Below, piece after piece: positions 23,037-33,769 of a stretch of DNA of 64,000 nucleotides. Numbering within the stretch: the first letter of the stretch is position 1; each line of letters begins with the position of its first letter. A model generated the notes under the pieces. It did not search any database. It had not been told where the DNA came from and saw nothing but the letters and a program-made list of their open reading frames with translations. The position numbers and the translations under genes were made by a program. Location of the stretch: the NCBI RefSeq assembly GCF_000003815.2, contig NC_049984.1, positions 26,153,338 to 26,217,337 of the forward strand, written 5' to 3'. Source of the DNA: Branchiostoma floridae (Eukaryota > Chordata > Leptocardii > Amphioxiformes > Branchiostomatidae).

Positions 23037-24409
23037 CTAAAATATTATGCAAAATACACGTTCATGTCACAGAGTCACAGTGAAAAAAAACATGTCTACT
23101 ACAGATTTTTATCTATCTAATGAACATGGTACTAGAAAAGTAGATAAACTATTATGTATGAGTTCATACATGAGGTGCTAACAATCTCAACAACATACAT
23201 GTGTGAGAAGTTTTCCACCTATCCTGAGCTTCCTGGAAAATAAAGGTTTTTGAAGAAAGCTTTATTAAACATAAATGATGATACTTGCATTGCATTTTGG
23301 AAATGCATACAAAGTGTATTTCAACACAAGTCACATCGACAATTACATACATGTACATGGTATCGATGAGAATGTTCTCCCATGTGATCTTCATAACGGG
23401 CAGGTGAACTGGGCCGCTTTCTCATGGGTCAGAAGAGGGAATTCTGAAAAGTTTAAATTGTTACCCAGGTTAATGTACATAATCAATTCTTATAGGAAAC
23501 GTACATCAGAAGATCCTGCAATTTTTTAAGATGTCGTCCGTCTCCCATCACCCAGCACAGCTTGCTCGGGTTACTTAAGGCCTGTGACTAGATTGAGCTC
23601 CCTGGGGAGTAAAAAAGGGCGTGTCCCCGCAAGGTCACCAGGGTGATGGCACCGAACATGAATTTCGACATGTTATGGCCACATAATTCTGTGTCTGCCT
23701 GCAGAATTCTTAACAGAACTATACAGCATTCTGCAGATTTGACAAGTCCCTGGAGACCAATCGATGTTAGCTACATATCTTTTATGACCATGTTTGTCAC
23801 ACTTAGAAATATCATGGGTGTTGGTTAAAAATAGAAGGAGGTATCACAGGCTGTCCGGAATTAGAGTGTCTGTCCGGAATTTAAGTGTCGCCTGTTTCAT
23901 ACCACTTTATTCGAACAAGCTTCTCTTCTCCTTCAACTTCCATTTGCAGTCCATTCTGCTGAAGCTCTGCCATCTCCTCAAAAAAGCTCCAGCCTTGACC
24001 TGCTCTTCATAATCTTCTTTTCCTATATTTGGTGAACAATGTCCTTAGTGGCTTAGTCTAATTTACAGTAGCAAAAATGAAAACAGTTATGTTAACACAA
24101 GAAGAATTCTTTATACAGCTATATCAGTACCAGACTTCCCTACAAAGGTGTGATGAACATGTTATAAAATGGAACCTTTAATATGTGACAATATGTTGCT
24201 TATACTTTGGAGTAAGGTCTGATGTTTACATTGATGCTATTCTTTTCATTTGTCGTATTAGATCAAGTATACCTTGGCAATATATACTAGGAGCATTATC
24301 TTCTTCACATTCAATTCTGTTCTTTGTATTTTGAATAAAAAAATTACAAGGCATTTATATACACTAGCCTGACTTAAATCGTGCTCCTAGTGGTCGGCCT
24401 GACGGTGGG
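23037..24409. other. no recognisable gene
   Basis: Intron-like AT-rich sequence between minus-strand exons. A short direct repeat (GTCCGGAATT, about 20-base spacing) sits near 23860-23885. Nothing else identified. Confidence 0.45.
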
Positions 24410-24613
24410 TAGGGGTGGGAATTACGTACCGCTGTACAAAAACACGCAGTATTCTTCTCGTACAGTTCTCGGGCGAACTAGGGCCTCTTGAGTGATGCAG
24501 GCTATGACAGCGCCAGTGATGTTGTTCTTGGCCTGTGGTCTGCCATCCACTCCATACCTGAAGCAGATCTCAGATTCGTGGCCTTCCAGGAGGTGCCGGT
24601 TCTCTGGCATCAT
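24410..24613 (-). CDS. internal exon, unrecognised
   Basis: A minus frame reads through ENRHLLEGHESEICFRYGVD, then ITGAVIACITQEALVRP and EEYCVFLYSG, and stops at a good donor (CAGCG^GTACGT near 24428). The hydrophobic/charged pattern is that of a folded protein. It lies between the CLWC-motif exons at 25 kb and SAP-like copy A, so it could belong to either gene. No family is recognised. Confidence 0.35.
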
Positions 24614-25046
24614 CAGGTGTTATCATCTCTGGCATATCCGGATGATATCGCTCACACTCCTGGAGGCTGCATTTCCATCTCGTACCTGTAGGAGTTCAAC
24701 CGACACAAATGCAAAATAGTCCGTTCTAAAAGAAAGTCAAATAAGAACGCTTCTATGCTAATACAGTGAGGATAGCACAAAAAAAAAATATGTCACAATT
24801 TACACTTGTAAAGTGAAGTTTAAGAGGCAACGTAACATTACTATTGTTGACTGTGGTTCACAATGGTCAGTCATCTTCATGGCAAAATGAAATCCACAAT
24901 CCACATACAAATAAATTCATGTAGAATATTATGCACATGGAATAGACTAACATCTTAAAGGAGTACACTATGTATAATGTTCAAATTGAAGTACATTGTT
25001 CCCACCACCCTCCCCACCAGAACACTGTGTCTTTTCTGTTTTGTAG

Positions 25047-25880
25047 TTAATCAGAAATCAAATCACTTAATGTTGCCCTGATAATGTTATCTGGCAGATG
25101 CTTGAAGGATGGGCTGATCGTATATTTCTGCAGATCTTGTTTCGTATTTTGTATGCTTCGTTGGCACAAGTTGGCACAAGGTGCATTGTACAGCATCTTT
25201 CCTGGAGTGAACTCCGTTTCCCGACAAGCCCTCTTTCGTGGCGGTTCCCCATTCTCCAACTCTGCCAGCCTTTGCTCTAGGTCCTGAATACGCTGGCTCT
25301 TCTGTGCAGCCAGCTCTCTGGCTGCTCTCAGCTCAAGCTGCAAATTTTGTGACGATCCTTGCAGCTCGCGCACCTGCCTGTTAACTCTTAACTATTGTTG
25401 CGGTGAGATCTCTATTCTCTTGTGACAAGTTATTAATGGTGGTCATGAGGATATAAGGGTTTAGAACGCCTGGATACACAGCCATGGTGGAGTACACAAC
25501 CTCACCCTGGTTATTTTCGATCTCCTGAATGAAAAGCAGGTCAGGAACCACAACCTGTTAACAAATACATATGATTGCATAAGTCTGTGTGTGTTTATGT
25601 TGTGCCCAGGGCAGGGAATAGAAGAGTGTTCAATTTATGTCATAGTCATGGGAAATGTATTAACTTGCCTGTTCAATGGGCACGTCAAACATAACAGGGA
25701 CAACAGCGTTGTTGAACTCCTTGGCTAGTTTTAGCTTGCCCTTTCCATCTGTCATAAACTTGCGGTGGTCTTCTGCAAGGTTGGCCAAGGTCCTTGCAGG
25801 GATTCGCAGGCGTCTGTTGTCTGACTCTTTGTCTGGAATCTCTTGCAGTGTGATGAGACACCACAAACAGTAGTGGAAGC
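25047..25880 (-). pseudogene. gene with a CLWC motif, then coiled coil
   Basis: Exon 25880-25669 (HYCLWCLITLQEIPD, RIPARTLANLAEDHRKF, LAKEFNNAVVPVMFDVPIEQ) resembles a Cys-pair segment of animal transposase-like proteins with a CLWC...I motif. It ends at AG^GCAAGT, a typical GC-type donor. It joins in phase to 25554 onward (VVVPDLLFIQEIENNQGEVV, ILMTTINNLSQENRDL). Near 25385 a 7-base duplication (AGTTAAG/AGTTAAC) shifts the frame. The other frame then continues as a strong coiled coil (LELRAARELAAQKSQRIQ) and a short globular tail to TAA at 25047. The break makes this copy defective as assembled. Confidence 0.5.
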
Positions 25881-26634
25881 CTGAGGTAGAAATGAAACAG
25901 GACATACTTACTGACAAAGCTAACTTTGGTTACAGGGACCATGGTCACATGTTGTTACATATATTGTTGGACTTCAACAGCCTATGAAGATTTTCTCCCT
26001 TGTATGAGTACGTATGTGTAAGTTGGAATTACCCAGCCCAGTGTGTTAATTACGATCTAAGTGTAAGCATCGTGCTAGTGTCGATCACAATGGGTACTCT
26101 ATTGGAGCTCGCAAGTCCTACCACCAAACTTTAAATAGTCGTCCTATTTTTTGCCAGGTTGACAAGACTAGTATGTATAACTAGTTTTCCCTGTACAGGT
26201 ATTCAGCTCTATTGTAACTGATACAAGATGATACTTTCTTAGCGAAGGTGTTATTTGTCGGGAGTTTACATATTCTTTTTACTAATACTAAACAGGAATT
26301 GTACAAGAATTGAACATTTTGTATTTATTGCCTTTACAAATAATAACTTCTCCCAAAGCAGGTAGAAAGTGCGACTGTCCGGTACAACAGAATTATATTT
26401 ACGTTAGTTACATAACTGTCTATACTGGTAGTACTGGTATCTAGCTGTCAACTATATATCCACATGCCCATACTGTACTCGTCAAACCACTTCCGATTTC
26501 CACTGAATGAATTATTATTTGTTCTACTGAAAGCTTTGTGACGAAGAAAAACTCGTAACAATAAGTTATATCAATACATCTTGTCGGTGTAAGCCATATC
26601 TCATCTCAAAGCAGATGTGGGGACCGGAAGTCAC

Positions 26635-26890
26635 ACTTTATCACTGTAGCAGCCAATACATTTATTCCCAACAACTCTTACTCGATGTACTCTCACATTG
26701 TCACACTGCCAACTGATGGGTGGGATGGTCGACCTAGGAAACTGCATGTGCAGCTCTGGCCACCAGACATGCGAGACAGAAACCTGGTCCTTGAGGTGGA
26801 CACACCACCGGGCCAGGTCACTGACTGTGGTCTCATCTGTCTGGTGGCGGTATCCGCGGCCTGTCACAGGGACGTGCTCAGCTGGAGGGG
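26635..26890 (-). CDS. possible exon, strand uncertain
   Basis: A relatively GC-rich block. The minus frame (ETTVSDLARWCVHLKDQVSV, ending at a CATCGA^GTAAGA donor near 26680) looks like protein. The plus frame (LPTDGWDGRPRKLHVQLWPP) is also open. I favour minus because a good donor is present and neighbours share that strand. No domain recognised. Confidence 0.25.
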
Positions 26891-27140
26891 GCTATTCCTG
26901 CGATCTTAGAGACTATAGACTTGACGTACAGTTTCACACACAGCCTTGAACATCCCAGGCCTCCCATTGCTGTTCCTTTTCTACCAAGTCTTCGAGACTC
27001 ACTGTTGGTGTGTTTTCTGCCTCCTGTACAAACTGAGGATATTTCTTTCACCTGGTCGATGTTTGCAGTGTGTTTTTGGATGTTTCATTGTCTCTTAATG
27101 CCAACTATTTTCCCCTTAGCTTCTTAAAAGGTATAACGTT

Positions 27141-27360
27141 TCAAAGGCCAGTTGGTTGAAAAGTCTCATTTACGTGCCCTTTAAATTGTGCAAGAGCCTC
27201 TCTGTCGTACATCACGTAGAAGGGACTGTGCTTTGTTGTGGACTGTACTTTGGTTATCAGGGAAAAGAGTACAGCATCTAGCAGAGTGTCCTCCTCCTCT
27301 TCCAGTTCTGCTCTTAACTGGGCCATTATCTTGATCAGGGCTCTGTTTTTTTTTTTTTAA
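27141..27360 (-). pseudogene. retroelement integrase, end of catalytic core
   Basis: The minus frame has ALIKIMAQLRAELEEEED, then VLFSLITKVQSTTKHSPFYV and MYDREA. This is the pattern closing gypsy-type integrase cores (a helix, an aromatic VLF, then T..SPF.L.YGR.). A T/A-rich run lies just upstream. The first part of an integrase on the same strand is at 29945-30640, but other relics separate them, so they may or may not be one element. Confidence 0.7.
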
Positions 27361-27489
27361 ATAAGCTTCACCTTGCTTGCTCCTCTCTCTGGCCATGCAT
27401 TTGACAGTGGCAAAGCAACCTTGGCAATGTGTACCAATATTGGATACACATGTCCATAGGAAGTCTTCAGTTCGATGACTCCTGACACC

Positions 27490-27930
27490 ACTGAGTGGCA
27501 CTCCCTGTCATTGTGTCAGGATTTAGTTGGGACTTGTCATACTTAAACTTCCCCATTCTGCTCTGAGCTGATTCTGTTGCTCTTGTGAGTTTTGAAAGAA
27601 ATGGGCAGCAAGCACATCTACCTTGTCAGAGCCATAGCATCTGAGGTGAGGAGATTATGGTTTTGGTAGTGCCTCTAGATCAAAGATCGATAGGGCTGAC
27701 ATGGCTGGAAGGCTGCCCTCAAATCTTCTATCAATGTTTTGGCAAAGTACATATGTGTAATTTCGCTTAAGGCCTGCCACCTGGATTTCTCCATCATCTG
27801 TAAGGAAAATGCTTGTGTGTTTGAACTGTCCGTGCTGTGAGTGCAGGTCATCCTTGAGCTGTCTGCAGATGATGTTAGATTGTGCGATCTATTGTAGCTT
27901 GTCTTTGGCACTTCTAGTGACAATTTTTAT
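27490..27930 (-). pseudogene. hAT transposase central fragment
   Basis: Across two or three frames the minus strand reads DLHSQHGQFKHTSIFL, then NIDRRFEGSLPAMSALSIF, DLEALPKP, YGSDKVDVLAAHFF and NQLRAEWGSL. This order (an Arg-Phe helix, an 'A.s.l.IFD...LP' segment, 'YG...I..L..hFF', then an acidic EW) is typical of hAT-family proteins of the ZNF862 kind. Frameshifts and missing ends mark it as a relic. Confidence 0.55.
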
Positions 27931-28053
27931 AAGTAGCAGTAACATGCTCAAATACAATATACACTACTACTACTCCTGTCAGTCTATACAGACTACGAAA
28001 CTAAGCATACACAAAAAACAACAAAAACGAAATCTCCAGGTGACAGTAATGAA

Positions 28054-28317
28054 CTACAACCGACTAAGGAGCTGCAAGTAGATGTCCCTTGCTCCGACAA
28101 AGTCAAACTCTGCCATGTGGATCTTCGCATAGCTGAGCCTGATGAGCCGGTCTAGCTGACCAACGCCAAGGGGGTACGTTTTGATCCTGTTCCGACAGAA
28201 AAACAAGCGCTCTGCCTCATCATTACTGACCAGCAGGACAAGGCAGCAGCACATCAGTTGGAACAATTCTGGAAAACATGCATAGAGAAGAAACTCAGCA
28301 CAAAGCCACTGTCTCAT
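28054..28317 (-). pseudogene. hAT transposase C-terminal dimerisation domain
   Basis: The frame contains LLVSNDEAERLFFCRNRIKT, then a short spacer and QLDRLIRLSYAKI. This matches the hAT dimerisation signature (P.S...AER.FS...RIKT.....L..L..LS). It lies on the 5' side, in coding sense, of the central fragment at 27490-27930. The two are therefore separate insertions or a rearranged copy. Confidence 0.75.
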
Positions 28318-28433
28318 TGAAGTCAGTCTAATATAAAGTTTACAGTATCAACAGATGAACAAAAAAAATGTAATTTTCACTTACCACCAGAGATCCGCTT
28401 TTTATAAGCATTGCCAGTCTCATCGTGCTGACC

Positions 28434-28691
28434 TCACCACGCTAGCAAGGGACATGTGGTTTTATTAGTTCTGGCAATCGGTACTTGATAACCTTCTCTA
28501 TATTGATCTGTTTTACTGGATTCTATGAAGATAGTGACAAATTTCTCAGTAAATACAATGTTCTGGCACTTAATCTTGGCTGCCCCGTCGAACCTGAGAA
28601 AACCGGATAGGGCAAGACGTGACACCTCTTGATGTTGGTTAAGAATGGGAGCTATCTTTGAAGGCTGGTCTAAATGACTTCCATTGGTCAT
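28434..28691 (-). pseudogene. tyrosine recombinase fragment (Crypton/DIRS type)
   Basis: The 85-codon minus frame shows LALSGFLRFDGAAKI, where the Arg of GFLRF is the first catalytic Arg of tyrosine recombinases. It then shows FIESSKTDQYREGYQVPIAR, with the beta-hairpin Lys, and ends TTCPLL. This matches eukaryotic Crypton or DIRS recombinases. The C-terminal H-x-x-R and Tyr box is missing, so it is an inactive fragment. Confidence 0.75.
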
Positions 28692-29944
28692 TGCAGTGAA
28701 CCTCCTCTAATATTTTCTTTCCTTTGTAAAAACTGTTCTGTGGTGAGATTGACAACATTGAACGTAGTAGCTTCTTTCATACCTTATTCGACGTATGGGT
28801 TTCTTTGAGCAGAGGAAACAGGCTAAAAGACGCTGTTCAAGACCAAGTTCATTACATTAATTTGTTGACATTGATCTACTATCAGAGAAATTGTTCCATG
28901 TCACCATGAATAATTGAAAAATGAATAATGAATCAACCACATTGTAAGTAGAATTTGTACTGAGACCTATTTTGTATACATATATATTGTGATACGTACA
29001 TCTTTCAAGTGATAAAAATAGTCCACATACAATCTGTACTGAATTATCTTGACATCAAAAATGTTACTTTCAACAGAACCAATCACACTAGCCAAGAAAG
29101 AACGTTAGTTTGTTGGAAAACATACATGTACAAGTGTCCATACCTGTAGCACTAAAAACAATCCACATACAATCCGAGTAAGCATATGAAATTCAGAAAT
29201 CAGTGTGGTAGAGTTTGTTCCATAACCGTAGCTTCCCCTTCATCCACTCTGCCATGAGTTTGTACTTCAGTTTTCATAATAAATTCCTTTGGAAGGAAGG
29301 GAATGCATCGAATGATCTGCCAGGCACAATAGCAATAAGGTCAGCTCTTCTGTTTTCTTCCAACATAACCTTTACGTCATCCACTGTAGAGGCAGAGTGG
29401 TGGAATCCAGAAACCCGACTATGTCCAAGAAGTCTATCCTGGTTTTTCATTAACTGGTCAAGACAGTGCAGATTGCGGCTCACCCTGGATGCGCTGTTCT
29501 CATTCAGATTAGGCCCCATATTCTTAAGGAAACTCTTCGGGAAGTTATTTAGGTGCTCTAATCTGAGACCTAGGGAAATGCTACGCCCCCCCCCCCTGAC
29601 CTGTTGAAGAACCTATTCCAAGTTAGACTGTGAGCCATGTAGGGAGAGAGGATGGATGCAATCTGCTAATCTCCAAGCAGATTCCTCCGGTGGCATAAAA
29701 CAGTAACATAAGCTGGGGAAAGACTTCAGCCGGCAGAGGGGTAAAATTGGCCACCGCGTCCGACTGAGCACGATGCGACAGGACGCAAGTGCAGTGGGGA
29801 GGGGGGCGCTGACGTCGATTTACCCAACATTTCACGAAGCTACGGCGCCCGTTTGTTTGTAGTCTGAGATCGTCGCCGGTGACCGTTAATACACGTGCTG
29901 ATTATGTGGATATCTTTCCAAAATTTCAAGTTCTGTCTACATTT
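28692..29944. other. no firm gene; one small open frame
   Basis: Mostly AT-rich. A minus frame at 29274-29519 (DRLLGHSRVSGFHHSAS, then VMLEENRRADLIAIVPGRSF) reads like protein and may be an eroded transposon fragment, but I cannot place it. A run of C residues sits at 29586-29595. Confidence 0.3.
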
Positions 29945-30640
29945 TTACACGCCGATTTCTGGCGTCAAAAGTGACGAGCGTGGGTCCTTGACCAAGTTTG
30001 ATTGATTCAAGTTGGACCCTCTGTATGTAGGGACCCCGTGCCTACAGACCCAACCCCGGTAAAAACTTTCGGCAACTGAAGGGGCGGTGTCATTGACGAA
30101 AGGAAAGATTTCGACACATTTGGTGAAATAGTTGATCGCAACAAGGATGTATTTGGAACCCTGTTGGGACTTTGGGAGTGGACTGACTATATCCATGGCA
30201 ACGCTCTCAATAGGGTAGCCTACAACGCTTTCGTTGCCCTCCCTTAGTTTTCTGACATACCAAACACCCCCCTACACAGGCGTTGACATCAGCTGACAAC
30301 CCTGCCAATGAAAAGAGTTTTTGAGTCTTTCAACTGTTTTGTCGATCCCCAGGTGCCCACCCGGATCCGAGTTCACCATACGTAGTACAGAGGGGATTAA
30401 TGTGCGAGGGACTAAGAGTAGCAGGGCAGGTTCGGGGGTATCAGACTTAAAGAATTGTCGATAAAGAACTCCGTCCCGGTTCACGTGACGTCACGTGTCA
30501 AGGCCTGCCAGCCGGCGGCCACTGGTCTCACGCCCTGGGCCTTGTCTGACAAGTTGGCCAAGGATGGGGTCTTCGCGATGTTTGGCTGCCAAATCGATTG
30601 TAGAACACAGATCCGGCTGATTGGCAATACCAGAACGAAC
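29945..30640 (-). pseudogene. Ty3/gypsy integrase, zinc finger and start of catalytic core
   Basis: The minus strand encodes, across at least two frameshifts, an HHCC zinc finger (GHLGIDKTVERLKNSFHW, then CLVCQKTKG). It also encodes the start of the core: MDIVSPLPKSQQGSKYIL, NYFTKCVEIFPF with the usual Asp changed to Asn in YFTK context, and GVPTYRGSN. The upstream linker (EDPILGQLVRQGPG) is in a third frame. Integrases insert retroelement DNA. This one is broken and ends at 29945. Confidence 0.85.
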
Positions 30641-31118
30641 AGAGCTTGTTTGTTAATTGTTGACATGCCTTGCTTGGACGTTGCTTCCTCTTCCTGCACT
30701 GTAAGCATCTCCCTCAAATTAACAGTTCCAGTCGTTGTCAAGGAATGAACAATCCACTGCCTCTCTCAAATCCAACTTTTGTGTTGGAAATAGCAGTTCA
30801 ACTATTCCATACTGCCTTCTATCAACACAACTGAGCGTTATATAGTTTTATGGCTTCGTTTTAAATACACCCTTGGCACATTTTAATTATTTTATTTAAT
30901 ATTTCTCTGATCTTGGTGTCTAACCAGTTGTCGCTCTTACATATCTGCTAAACTTTTTGGCCTAACATGGATCAATGTCCCCCTATCTAATGTAAAGTTT
31001 GAGATGTTAATGATAAATGCGAAAGCCTATAAGCAACCAAAGGTACCAAGACGTGCTGCACAGGGCTCACGGGACTCTGCTGAGACATTGTACAAGCTAG
31101 TAAATTTAGAGATAATGT

Positions 31119-31437
31119 TTAATTTAATCTTAACACCACGACACCTCCTTCCATGGCCCCTCGCCCGCGCCGAACTACCTCATTTCCAGAATTGTCGACT
31201 TCATGGCCTGAGGCGGGCACATATTCGACAGGTCCCAAGCGGTGCCATGCCTTGTCCATGCACTTAACCCACACCTTGTTCATGAACCTGACCCACACCT
31301 CCCTCCTGAAGATGTATGAATTGCCAGCCACGCTTTCTGGATGAGCTGTTGCTTCGGTGCCCGTTTTCTGGGATTGGCAGCGTTCACTACAAAGTACACC
31401 GAGGTGAACTCCCTGTCCACGTGCTTGTTCTGCAGAA
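31119..31437 (-). CDS. terminal exon of an unrecognised gene, with a frame change
   Basis: After a TTTCTGCAG acceptor the minus strand encodes DREFTSVYFVVNAANPRKRA and PKQQLIQKAWLAI. A second frame then continues FRREVWVRFMNKVWVKCMDK and a Gly/Arg-containing tail (RRGRGAMEGG) to a stop at 31119. The two parts overlap in another frame, so one indel separates them. No family is recognised. Confidence 0.35.
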
Positions 31438-31825
31438 ACGCAAATATGACTAACGTTTTATTGTTGTAATAACATCGTGAACACTATGCATTTGTTTCTC
31501 TCTTCCTATATATTTGATATTAACCCTATCTAGACCGGGCTTTTTTGGTATACCTGGGACGGAGTGTAAAAAGCGAGTAAATTACCTAAAAACGCCAATG
31601 TTGTTGTCAGAAACAAATACATGTTGTGTCTGTCCACCATCTTGAATCGAGCGGAATTGTGGAATAAGCTTGCCTTGTAACTAGGCGACGGGATTTATTT
31701 CAATTCTATACAGCTTTAAATTGCAGGGACAAGGTGGGCGGGGCGTCAGCCAGGCTATCTCGCCGGTGACCGGGGGTGACCTATCTGGCAGGCCAGCCTC
31801 CAGGGGCATCCCAGGAGGACTTAGC

Positions 31826-32122
31826 CTAATGTGAAACTGTCACACGGCCTAATATACCAACCCCAGCTGCCGGGCTGGGGGGAAGTTTGTTATGGTGGCT
31901 TTGGTGGCGGCTTTGGTGGCAGTGGCAGCAGCAGTTTTTTTTTTGGTGCAGTTTCCACTTTTTGTCAATCTTCTTCTTTAGTTCGCTTCCGGCATAGCAT
32001 GCCATGCTTCTCTCATCTGCCGTCTTATTCCAGAATTCATAGTATCTCTTCATTCCGTCTGGAACTCCTAATTGATGGGAAAACAAATATCTCAATTCAT
32101 TCTTGCCATAATATATTTGCAT
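31826..32122 (-). CDS. hypothetical exon
   Basis: The minus frame starts with a hydrophilic helical segment (LGVPDGMKRYYEFWNKTADE, GSELKKKIDKKWKLHQKK) and then runs into low-complexity His/Ser/Pro sequence. The first 60 codons may be an exon. No domain recognised. Confidence 0.25.
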   Translation of the reverse strand: MQIYYGKNELRYLFSHQLGVPDGMKRYYEFWNKTADERSMACYAGSELKKKIDKKWKLHQKKNCCCHCHQSRHQSHHNKLPPSPAAGVGILGRVTVSH

Positions 32123-32339
32123 CTTCCATCTTTTTGTCTATACAAACTTAAAAACATACCAATATACAAGGGATGATCAATATGTTTGCGGCCTCACCCA
32201 AAAATAAGGTGTGCAACTATAATTTCTCATCATAATCATAAAGTACTTGTATGACGACTTTTATAAATGTGACCCAAAATTCACACCATTGTGATGATTG
32301 CTTTTCAGGCAATACCCAGTAATGTTAGGTGAGAGAGAC

Positions 32340-32595
32340 ATGGACATTTGAGTCCCGTTTCCCCGGTGATGCTGTCCTTGTTCTCTCCGGACTTCACCGT
32401 TTCCCCGGTGATGCTGTCCTCCTTCTCCTCTCCGGGCTTCACCGTTTCCCCGGTGATGCTGTCCTCCTCTCCGGACTTCACCGTTTCCAGGGTGGTGCTG
32501 TCCTCATTCTCCTCTCCGGACTTCAACGTTTCCCCGGTGATGCTGTCCTTCTCTGTGGACATCGCCATGTCCCTGGTGATGCTGTCCTCCATCAG
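32340..32595. repeat. tandem repeat encoding an acidic DSITGETVKSGEE motif (minus)
   Basis: Five imperfect units of roughly 45-60 bases (core CCGGTGATGCTGTCCTC) lie head to tail. On the minus strand they keep one frame and encode repeats of DSITGETVKSGEE, starting with MEDSITRD. A similar acidic repeat exon, with a different unit, occurs at 36850-37200 on the same strand. Confidence 0.75.
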
Positions 32596-32929
32596 GAAAG
32601 TAGTACGGGTCCTCTACAACGTTGTCTTTCTTGGTCATCTAAAAATAACAATGTGAAAGAAGATACAAATATATCAATAATGTCTTCAAAACAAAACTTG
32701 ACACGCATTTTCATGATGAAATTTGGCTTGTAAACTATGGTCCATTTTGCATGAGGAAAATTTCTGGTCACGCAACAAAGACATGTCAATGTCGCCCATC
32801 TTTGACATACTGTCAACTGTCTAGCCCGGCGCTTTGTCGGCACCTGCCTGCTGGGGTGCTAAATGTTCTACCAAAATCTGATCCCACGCTACTTCAAATC
32901 AGTCAAATATACACCGTGAGAGCCTCCCC

Positions 32930-33483
32930 CTAAAGACCCCATACAACTGATGGGACTGTGTAGTACATTCGACTGCTATCCTCCTCATATAAAGTGCCAA
33001 ACATCTAGGCGGCTGTGTATATCTTTTTTTGCAGTCTTTAGTTGTTTCAGGTCCTCATCACTCCACTCTAATACACACTGTGAGAGCCTCCTCATGAACG
33101 CCCCATAGAACTGGTGGGACTCTGTGTTACATCCGATTGCTAGCCTCCTCATAAAGTGCCAAACATCTAGGCGAATGTGTAGATCTTTTATGGCAGTCTT
33201 CAGCTGTTTCAAGTCCTCGTCACTCCACTCAAATACGCAGAGATAACCTCCTCATGAACACCTCACACAACTGGTGGGGCTGTGTATTGCATCCCATTGC
33301 AATGCTCATGAAGTGCCAAACATCTAGGCGGATGTGTACATCTTTCCATTTGTGAAACAACCTCAGGTCCAGGCTGCCTGTTGACAGTACACTGCAGGAA
33401 TCACTACAACAGTTGTCCAAAGACAGAATCACAGGAGGAGGGACCCCAGCTTCTCTATATCTCCTCATCAGTCCTTCAGCCAT
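32930..33483 (-). pseudogene. transposase-like protein with a triplicated RLDVWHFMRR module
   Basis: The minus frame from 33483 has GLMRRYREAGVPPPVILSLD, then DNCCSDSC and HIRLDVWHFM. This order is seen in animal DDE-like transposon proteins (RY...GVP.P...D..CC, then R.D.WHFMRR). The block carrying RLDVWHFMRRLAIGCNTE and FMRRLSQCVLEWSDEDLKQL recurs about every 160 bases, at roughly 33345, 33190 and 33030, each slightly diverged and with frame breaks. Tandem duplication inside a coding exon explains the pattern. Confidence 0.6.
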
Positions 33484-33769
33484 GTTTTTAAAACAACTTT
33501 ATTCATTAAAAAAAAAACAAGAACGCATAGGTAGAGCGTACCAGCATCCCCGTTCAGGAAGGCACATCCCGTCGTCATGTTTGCCAAGATTTTTGCCTGT
33601 ATTACGAATTAACAATAGAGTAGCTTCAGCTTGGAAGCTTACGTACAGATTTTCTATTTACGGCCAGCACACCAGTTTTTAAATAGGACGAGTATCCTAA
33701 TACAATCTCTTTCTAACTTGTTTTCACATCACATAATCATTTAAAGCGATAACTTCTGAAATATTGATT

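Noticed and set aside
30455-30748. 97-codon plus frame opposite the integrase
   Set aside because: Minus strand here carries recognisable integrase linker and zinc finger.
32930-33400. Regular ~160-base spacing considered as a CRISPR-like array
   Set aside because: Units are long, diverged and coding; no short spacer-repeat pattern, and the genome is eukaryotic.
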